Assembly (NCBI GenBank): GCA_964351745.1
Contig: CAYGPI010000119.1
Location: 1 to 5,599 of the forward strand
Direction of reading: 5' to 3'
Source of the DNA: CAYNJF01 sp964351745
Lineage (GTDB): Bacteria; Pseudomonadota; Gammaproteobacteria; Berkiellales; Berkiellaceae
DNA: 5,599 bases
Positions 1-4,331 of this stretch are shown here, in pieces (within the stretch, counting starts at the first letter, position 1; each line of letters starts with the position of its first letter). A model generated the notes under the pieces. It was not told the DNA's origin. It saw nothing but the letters and a program-made list of their open reading frames with translations, and searched no databases. A program made the position numbers and the translations under genes.

Positions 1-16
1 CTAAATAATGATTTTT

Positions 17-1408
17 TTATAATTCTAACAGTTCACTATTGTGGCCATCAGCAATGACATCTACAGAAAACGCAGCTTGGATAACTTTTGGATTTTTAGT
101 GACTTGCGTTTGACCACCTGAGCGCTCAAAGAAATCTGTCGTCACGACTTCTAAATCCAGAACCTCTGCTGCTTTATCTAAGCTATCCGAGTATTCATAT
201 GCAAGACTAATTAACTCATCAGCTTTATCATAAAGAAGCTCTTGAGCCTTCTGAGACTGGTACATACTGATTACTTTTTCTTTAACTTCAGAAAATGGTG
301 CCACAGAAGCTTGCTCTTTCTCTAGCAACTTAATCAGGTGATAACCAAATTTAGTTAGGACAGGATCGGATAAATCTCCAACTTTTTCTAGCTTATATGC
401 AGCTTCTTCAAAGGTTGGATCAATACTTGCTTGTCCTTTATGAAGCCAAAGAAGTTCGCCACCCTTTTTAGCAGACATGGCATCTTGTGATTGCTCTTTA
501 GCAAGGACGCCAAAATCTGCGCCGTTATCAATTTTTGCTTTAATGGCTAAGACTTTTTCTTTTGCTTTCTCTTGATTTGAATCTTCTGATGGATCAACTT
601 CGATTAAAATATGAGCTACTTTATACTTTTCAGGATCAGTGAACACTTGAATATTATCCATATAATATTTATTAAGTTGCTCATCAGAATATTCAATAGA
701 AGATCTTATGGTTTCTTCTTTTAGTTCCAGGTATTGAATCTTAACTTGCTCTGGGGTTAAGAAGTTATCTTGGTTGTTTTGATAGAAATCTTGAATTTGA
801 GTCTCGGTAACACTTGCCTGCTTAATAAAATCTTTATAATGAATCTTAGCGTACTCAAAGTCTCTGCTTTGATCGATGTATTTAAACAGGACAGCTAAAT
901 CATCATCCAAAGCAAAATTAGTTAAAATTAAACCCTGCTGAAGCTGAGTATACATAAACCTAGAAGCTACGTAGGCCCGGTATTCTTGATCTGTGAAATA
1001 GTTTTGTGACAACAGATTAGTGTATTTCTCAGGTGAAAAAGCGCCATCTTGCGCAAAAGCTGGATCTTCGTTAATAGCCTGAATAATTTGTTGTTTAGAG
1101 ATGATAAACCCTCTGGATTCAGAAGCGTCCATCATGGCATAGTCTTGTATCAGAGCTTCAACAGCCATTTCTTTCACCCACTTGGGATCAAGAGAACGCC
1201 CCTCATCTCCTTGGGATAAAAGATAACGCTCAGCATAATGCTCAACATCTCGCAATTTGATTTCTCTATCATTAACTTTAGCGACAATATTTTTGTCTTT
1301 ATCTAGCGTAAAGCTGCCAGTGCCGATAATAAGGAAAGTAAACCCGATAAGACCAATGATTGTATAAGCCAACCAGCCTTTAGATTTTTCGCGAATGTCT
1401 TGTAACAT
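17..1408 (-). CDS. ppiD: PpiD-type periplasmic chaperone / parvulin peptidyl-prolyl isomerase, possibly truncated
   Basis: Inner-membrane-anchored periplasmic folding factor of the SurA/PpiD family, which binds emerging outer-membrane and periplasmic proteins near the Sec translocon. The 463-aa product starts MLQDIREKSKG. It has one membrane segment at about residues 11-31, a SurA-N-like chaperone region to about 255, and a parvulin domain at about 258-363. The parvulin domain shows KVAHILI, an Asp before the SAKKGGELLW motif, and FGYHLIKL. The two His (about 266 and 357) are the classical parvulin positions that E. coli PpiD lacks, so isomerase activity is plausible here. I chose the ATG at 1408, preceded by GGGG six bases upstream, over an in-frame TTG at 1420 that has no ribosome site; this matches the short cytoplasmic tail of E. 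coli PpiD. E. coli PpiD has about 623 residues. This frame stops at TAA (17-19) in a region aligning near residue 470 of that protein, so about 150 C-terminal residues are missing. Family call firm; intactness doubtful. Confidence 0.9.
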   Translation of the reverse strand: MLQDIREKSKGWLAYTIIGLIGFTFLIIGTGSFTLDKDKNIVAKVNDREIKLRDVEHYAERYLLSQGDEGRSLDPKWVKEMAVEALIQDYAMMDASESRGFIISKQQIIQAINEDPAFAQDGAFSPEKYTNLLSQNYFTDQEYRAYVASRFMYTQLQQGLILTNFALDDDLAVLFKYIDQSRDFEYAKIHYKDFIKQASVTETQIQDFYQNNQDNFLTPEQVKIQYLELKEETIRSSIEYSDEQLNKYYMDNIQVFTDPEKYKVAHILIEVDPSEDSNQEKAKEKVLAIKAKIDNGADFGVLAKEQSQDAMSAKKGGELLWLHKGQASIDPTFEEAAYKLEKVGDLSDPVLTKFGYHLIKLLEKEQASVAPFSEVKEKVISMYQSQKAQELLYDKADELISLAYEYSDSLDKAAEVLDLEVVTTDFFERSGGQTQVTKNPKVIQAAFSVDVIADGHNSELLEL

Positions 1409-1421
1409 TTTGAGCCCCAAT

Positions 1422-1451
1422 AAAAAAAGGGCGTATTAAAAATACGCCCTT
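1422..1451 (-). terminator. Rho-independent terminator after the hupB-tRNA unit
   Basis: Perfect 11-bp stem (1427-1437 with 1441-1451, arm AAGGGCGTATT) with a 3-base loop. On the minus strand the stem runs into a tract of T residues reaching 1422. It lies just 3' of tRNA-Asp and only 13 bases before the ppiD ATG, so it should end the tRNA transcripts and limit transcription into ppiD. The stem is nearly symmetric, but a comparable T tract is present only for minus-strand transcription. Confidence 0.9.
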
Positions 1452-1456
1452 GAAAA

Positions 1457-1533
1457 TGGCGGAGCGGACGGGATTCGAACCCGCGACCTCCGGCGTGACA
1501 GGCCAGCATTCTAACCAGCTGAACTACCGCTCC
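1457..1533 (-). tRNA. tRNA-Asp (anticodon GUC)
   Basis: Minus-strand sequence starts GGAGCGGTAGTTCAGC and ends with an encoded CCA (1457-1459). The 7-bp acceptor stem pairs GGAGCGG with CCGCTCC. The anticodon loop CTGTCAC gives GTC at 1499-1497, and the T arm carries GGTTCGAATCC. The 77-nt length and the sequence are close to E. coli tRNA-Asp. All arms fold without mismatches that would suggest decay. It sits 13 bases after tRNA-Val and is followed by the terminator. Confidence 0.98.
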
Positions 1534-1546
1534 TAATTTTTTAATA

Positions 1547-1622
1547 TGGTGGGTGCTGAGGGGTTCGAACCCCCGACCCTCGCCGTGTAAAGGCGATGCT
1601 CTACCAGCTGAGCTAAGCACCC
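1547..1622 (-). tRNA. tRNA-Val (anticodon UAC)
   Basis: Minus-strand sequence starts GGGTGCTTAGCTCAGC and ends with an encoded CCA (1547-1549). The acceptor stem pairs GGGTGCT with AGCACCC. The anticodon loop TTTACAC gives TAC at 1589-1587, reading valine codons, and the T arm has GGTTCGAACCC. It is 76 nt long with an intact cloverleaf. It begins 17 bases after the hupB stop with no terminator between, so it is probably cut from a transcript shared with hupB mRNA. Confidence 0.98.
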
Positions 1623-1639
1623 TATTAAATTATTATTTT

Positions 1640-1954
1640 TTACGCTGTTTCTTCGACTACGGAGCCGGAGTTTACAGCATCTTTTAAACCTTTACCAGCT
1701 TTAAATGAAGGAACATTTGCAGCTGCTATTTGAATTGGATCGCCAGTCTTAGGATTACGGCCAACGCGTGCAGCTCTAGCCTTAACATTGAAAGAACCAA
1801 ACCCTAAAATAGAAACTGAATTTCCTTGCTGGAGAGATAATGTAATCCCTTCTAAGCAAGAATTCAAGGCTTTTGTTGCAGATGCTTTTGAAATATCTCC
1901 GGCCTCAGCCATATGCTCAATCAAGTCCGCTTTGTTTTCAGGGGCTTTACTCAC
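1640..1954 (-). CDS. hupB: DNA-binding protein HU-beta
   Basis: Nucleoid protein that binds and bends DNA as a dimer. The 104-aa product contains the HU core: NKADLIEHMA, the GFGSFNVKARAAR strand region, GRNPKTG at residues 65-71 (P68 is the intercalating proline at the tip of the DNA-binding arm), and VPSFKAGKGLKDAVN. It is longer than the usual 90 residues, with five extra N-terminal residues and an acidic nine-residue tail after DAVN. C33 in helix 2 is unusual for HU. The start is GTG at 1954, with AGGTG six bases upstream. No other start codon would give the standard N terminus, so the extension looks real. It heads the unit with tRNA-Val and tRNA-Asp. Next to ppiD, HU-beta (rather than HU-alpha or IHF) is the natural assignment, since hupB-ppiD adjacency is common in gammaproteobacteria. 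Confidence 0.96.
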   Translation of the reverse strand: MSKAPENKADLIEHMAEAGDISKASATKALNSCLEGITLSLQQGNSVSILGFGSFNVKARAARVGRNPKTGDPIQIAAANVPSFKAGKGLKDAVNSGSVVEETA

Positions 1955-1973
1955 AAATTCACCTCACAGGTTA

Positions 1974-2003
1974 ATTATTGACGATAAAAATCCAGTTATT
2001 CAA
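1974..2003 (-). promoter_or_regulatory. Possible sigma-70 promoter of hupB
   Basis: Reading the minus strand, TTGAAT (2003-1998) is followed after 18 bases by AATAAT (1979-1974). These match 4/6 of the -35 consensus and 5/6 of the -10 consensus. Transcription would start about 15 bases upstream of the GTG codon, just ahead of the AGGTG ribosome site. The elements are imperfect and the DNA is A+T-rich, so this is a candidate only. Confidence 0.4.
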
Positions 2004-2010
2004 ATAAATT

Positions 2011-2046
2011 CTAGTGGCGTGCTTCATCCTGAAAGCACTACGCTAG
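2011..2046. repeat. Imperfect dyad upstream of the hupB promoter
   Basis: Arms of 14 bases (2011-2024 and 2033-2046) around an 8-base spacer. The outer CTAG and inner GTGCTT/AAGCAC pair perfectly and 11 of 14 positions match. It lies directly upstream of the candidate hupB -35 box. It could be a regulator site or a hairpin in a transcript from further upstream; no known factor is recognised. Confidence 0.35.
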
Positions 2047-2191
2047 ATGGGGAAATTAACACGTCAGGCCCCAAGGGACAAGGGCTCATCGCAATTTAAT
2101 CCATTATTCAGATATTGCCTATTTAATTGCCAGCTAATATTGATGATATCGCTAGTATTTTCAAAAGATCTTAGAATCAAGCCTTTTTCTT

Positions 2192-2230
2192 TATAAATCA
2201 TGGGTTGCAAAGCACCATGCAACATATAAA
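2192..2230 (+). promoter_or_regulatory. Inverted repeat between two TATAAA boxes upstream of the VIT-family gene
   Basis: GTTGCA (2204-2209) and TGCAAC (2218-2223) form a 6-bp inverted repeat with an 8-base spacer. A TATAAA lies on each side (2192-2197 and 2225-2230). Neither TATAAA has a convincing -35 at 16-18 bases, so I do not name a promoter. The arrangement is consistent with an operator controlling the transporter gene 46 bases downstream. The rest of the 1955-2275 gap shows no gene I can support. Confidence 0.3.
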
Positions 2231-2275
2231 GGGCGAATAGTCTAACCTTTTAATAAGTCATGGAGATAAAATTGC

Positions 2276-3049
2276 ATGTGGTTTAAAAAATCAGATGGAA
2301 AGTCCCGAGAAGCCCTTGAGGACATGCATCATCCTGAAACCATCACAAAGCGCTTACAAGCGGCTAACCATCAAAGTAACCTTGGAGATGCCCTTCTAGG
2401 CGGCATAGACGGCTGCGTAACCACTTTTGCCATAGTTGCAGGGGTTGTAGGGGGAGGCTTTGGCTCTATTGCAGCGCTTGCGCTAGGATTATCTAGCTTA
2501 GTGGCTGATGGTTTTAGTATGGCTGTGAGTAACTATCATGCTGCAAAAACAAAATTTGATAATTTGGAGCAAACAAGACTTGAGGAGCATCATCATATTG
2601 AAGTTATTCCTGAGGGCGAGCGTGAAGAAATTAGGCAGATTTTTGCAAACAAAGGCTTTGAAGGCGATATTTTAGATGAAATAGTCAAAACAATTACCAG
2701 TAACAAAGAGCTCTGGGTGGATACGATGATCCAAGAAGAGCACGGGTTGCCCTTAGAGGAGAATCATCCTTTTAGATCTGCAGTCGTAACGTTCTTCTCT
2801 TTTATTGTTGTAGGACTGATGCCGCTGCTCCCATTTTTCTATATTTATGCCAACGTTCAGCTGTCATTTCAGCTGAGTTGTGTCGCAACAACCCTATCAT
2901 TTCTAACGATTGGAATCATTAAAGGATCCCTACTAAAACAACCGATATTTAAAGAGGCGCTTTCTGTCCTTCTCATGGGCGGAAGCGCAGCTGGGCTAGC
3001 TTATGGTATAAGTTATTTCGTTTCACAGTATTTTGGAGCCTTCATCTAA
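2276..3049 (+). CDS. VIT1/CCC1-family Fe2+/Mn2+ transporter
   Basis: Predicted inner-membrane protein of the vacuolar iron transporter family, whose members move ferrous iron or manganese out of the cytoplasm, usually in exchange for protons. The 257-aa product has two N-terminal membrane helices (about 38-60 and 63-86). The first carries the family motif GGIDGCVTTFAIVAGV, with D45 at the conserved metal-path Asp. M82 in the second helix sits where family members carry a conserved Met. A cytoplasmic acidic domain follows (about 92-163: LEEHHHIEV, EGEREEIRQIF, VDTMIQEEHGL), matching the cytoplasmic metal-binding helices of VIT1. Three more helices lie at about 168-190, 196-217 and 229-255. The HHH at 105-107 inside the acidic domain may add metal ligands. 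Start ATG 2276 has GGAG ten bases upstream. No terminator is evident after the stop, and the next gene begins 97 bases on. Specificity between iron and manganese cannot be read from sequence. Confidence 0.9.
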   Translation: MWFKKSDGKSREALEDMHHPETITKRLQAANHQSNLGDALLGGIDGCVTTFAIVAGVVGGGFGSIAALALGLSSLVADGFSMAVSNYHAAKTKFDNLEQTRLEEHHHIEVIPEGEREEIRQIFANKGFEGDILDEIVKTITSNKELWVDTMIQEEHGLPLEENHPFRSAVVTFFSFIVVGLMPLLPFFYIYANVQLSFQLSCVATTLSFLTIGIIKGSLLKQPIFKEALSVLLMGGSAAGLAYGISYFVSQYFGAFI

Positions 3050-3093
3050 AATATTTCTCAATTTCTAGCTCAATTTTTTCACATAACCATAAC

Positions 3094-3113
3094 TTGAACA
3101 ATTCTATTATAAT
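3094..3113 (+). promoter_or_regulatory. Weak promoter candidate for the Ham1-like gene
   Basis: A perfect TATAAT lies at 3108-3113 and a TTGAAC at 3094-3099, but only 8 bases separate them. TTGAAC pairs better with AATAAA at 3117-3122 (17-base spacer, 4/6 match for each box). Either way, a start about 20-30 bases before the coding region, with GGAG nine bases ahead of ATG 3147, is plausible. The A+T-rich context makes chance matches likely. Confidence 0.35.
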
Positions 3114-3146
3114 AACAATAAATTACCTTTACTGGAGTGTTGTCGC

Positions 3147-3938
3147 ATGAAGTGGAACAAGCTAACTAATTTGATTCTTGTGATTTTATTGTGTTTTGGC
3201 CTACTTGGTTCCTATTATTTTTTTAAGACCAAAAAAAGCTCTGACGCTATGTCTACAGCTAGCTGTGAACAAAATTGTCAACTTAGTCAATGCGCGAGCA
3301 ATAAGATAACAGCCCATCAATGTTTTACAGATTGTAAGGGACCCATTGGAGACAACTGCATGCAAAATTATGCTGCCAACCACATAGCTATCCCTAACAA
3401 ACTCAATACCAGCAACAAAGGCAAATTAGCGGAATTTCAGGAATTATTCAAACTCAATAAGCACGAAATTACAAATACAACATTTGATCTTGCAGAAATT
3501 GATTCAGATGCATTATCCGTCATCATTCAAAAGGCAAGTGCTGTTAACAATAAGCTTGGAGGCGTCATTGTTGAAGATACATCTTTGGACATTGAGGGAG
3601 AAGATGTCGGAGTCAACATTCGTTGGCTGCTTGATAATCTGAATCAATTTGCTGGCAAAAAAGCCTCTTGGACAGTCATGCTTGCTTTTAGAGAAGATAA
3701 CACTGTATTTGTGACTCAAGGCGTTGTCCAAGGTACTATCGTTACAAAGCAAGGAAGTGAAGGTTTTGGCTTTGATCCCTATTTCTTACCCATTGGAGCA
3801 AACAAAACTCTAGCTCAAGATAAACCTCACTCAGTCAACGCAAGAGCTTTTGCTGTCGATGCTATGATAAAAAAAGATTTCTTTGCGATCAAACCAGCCA
3901 TCGATAAGTGGGATGGTAAGTGGCAAGAAGACCACTAA
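3147..3938 (+). CDS. Membrane-anchored, Cys-rich protein with Ham1/ITPase-like domain
   Basis: The 263-aa protein has three parts. Residues 7-26 are a hydrophobic anchor or uncleaved signal (LTNLILVILLCFGLLGSYYF) with no good lipobox. Residues 40-71 hold six cysteines (40, 44, 49, 59, 63, 71), four of them in a CX3C-X14-CX3C pattern typical of disulfide-linked helical hairpins. Residues about 80-245 resemble the RdgB/Ham1/ITPA fold, which hydrolyses ITP, XTP and dITP to monophosphates. Matching motifs are TSNKGKLAEF (88-97), LAEIDSD and IIQKA, VEDTSL (142-147, with the acidic pair at the catalytic position), GVNIRWLL, and SEGFGFDPYFLPIGANKT (204-221). Departures are Ser for Gly in VEDTGL and VNAR where the family has SHR, so the base-recognition His is missing. 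Ordinary Ham1 enzymes are soluble and cytosolic, so export would be unexpected. ATG 3147 has GGAG at 3134-3137, and a terminator follows. Fold call good, activity uncertain. Confidence 0.8.
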   Translation: MKWNKLTNLILVILLCFGLLGSYYFFKTKKSSDAMSTASCEQNCQLSQCASNKITAHQCFTDCKGPIGDNCMQNYAANHIAIPNKLNTSNKGKLAEFQELFKLNKHEITNTTFDLAEIDSDALSVIIQKASAVNNKLGGVIVEDTSLDIEGEDVGVNIRWLLDNLNQFAGKKASWTVMLAFREDNTVFVTQGVVQGTIVTKQGSEGFGFDPYFLPIGANKTLAQDKPHSVNARAFAVDAMIKKDFFAIKPAIDKWDGKWQEDH

Positions 3939-3976
3939 CCCAAAGAAGAAGCTCACATTGTTATAGAGATAAAATC

Positions 3977-4007
3977 AAAAGGAAGCCGCTGAGAGCTTCC
4001 TTTTTTT
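3977..4007 (+). terminator. Rho-independent terminator of the Ham1-like gene
   Basis: GGAAGC (3981-3986) pairs with GCTTCC (3995-4000) around an 8-base loop, extended by flanking A and T pairs. Seven T residues follow (4001-4007). It lies 39 bases after the stop codon and separates this gene from the kinase gene downstream. A weaker use in the opposite direction is possible because As precede the stem. Confidence 0.9.
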
Positions 4008-4021
4008 ATTAGTATTCTATA

Positions 4022-4040
4022 ATAATGAAAGTATCATTAT
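4022..4040. repeat. Short inverted repeat
   Basis: ATAATGA (4022-4028) and TCATTAT (4034-4040) form a perfect 7-bp dyad with a 5-base loop just after the terminator. It is A+T-rich and could be chance; no function is recognised. Confidence 0.4.
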
Positions 4041-4045
4041 AAAAT

Positions 4046-4074
4046 CCTAACTTCAATCGGATGTCCAAGTTAGG
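4046..4074. repeat. Inverted repeat CCTAACTT / AAGTTAGG
   Basis: Perfect 8-bp arms (4046-4053 and 4067-4074) around 13 bases that include GGATGTCC. No T tract follows on either strand, so it is not a standard terminator. It may be an operator or a structured RNA element. The surrounding stretch 4008-4331 has no gene I can support; it holds this dyad, the palindrome CATCTAGATG at 4108-4117, and the boxes nearer the kinase gene. Confidence 0.45.
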
Positions 4075-4253
4075 CTAAATATTTATGACTGTCCTATGTC
4101 TTAGCTCCATCTAGATGTCATTATTCACAATGTAGTCAAGTCAAACAACGTATGTAATTGCACGCAAAGCAATCCATTGAACTTTTCTCAGTTAAATCAG
4201 CTCTAAACTCACTATGAAGGATTACATCATATAAGGCAAAAGCTTAGTTACAA

Positions 4254-4313
4254 ACTAGTCCATGTTTAACTCATTATTTTAGGAAACAGGGAGTTATTTG
4301 AACATGTTCTAGT
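4254..4313. promoter_or_regulatory. Pair of CATG-centred inverted boxes upstream of the kinase gene
   Basis: The 16-base segment 4254-4269 and the reverse complement of 4298-4313 match at 13 of 16 positions (ACTAG..CATGTT.AA). The downstream box contains a perfect 10-bp palindrome GAACATGTTC (4300-4309). Their centres are 42 bases apart, four helical turns, so a protein bound at both would face the same side. The downstream box ends 18 bases before the ATG. This looks like an operator pair, but no known regulator is matched. Confidence 0.4.
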
Positions 4314-4331
4314 CATACACAGGGGACAGAA

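Noticed and set aside
1303..1620. 105-codon minus-strand open frame across the tRNA genes
   Set aside because: It runs through both tRNAs, the terminator and the start of ppiD, and its apparent protein motifs are translated tRNA sequence.
1457..1622. tRNA genes as an attachment site for an integrated element
   Set aside because: Both tRNAs are complete, no duplicated tRNA 3' end is seen elsewhere in the window, and there is no integrase gene.
1788..2099. 103-codon plus-strand open frame opposite hupB
   Set aside because: More than half is antisense to the well-supported hupB gene, the rest covers its promoter region, and the product resembles nothing I know.
3201..3752. Two minus-strand open frames opposite the Ham1-like gene
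   Set aside because: Both are antisense to a gene with clear domain motifs and lack convincing ribosome sites.
4300..4309. GAACATGTTC as a LexA/SOS box
   Set aside because: Gammaproteobacterial SOS boxes are CTGT-N8-ACAG, and the Gram-positive type has four bases between GAAC and GTTC. Here there are two.
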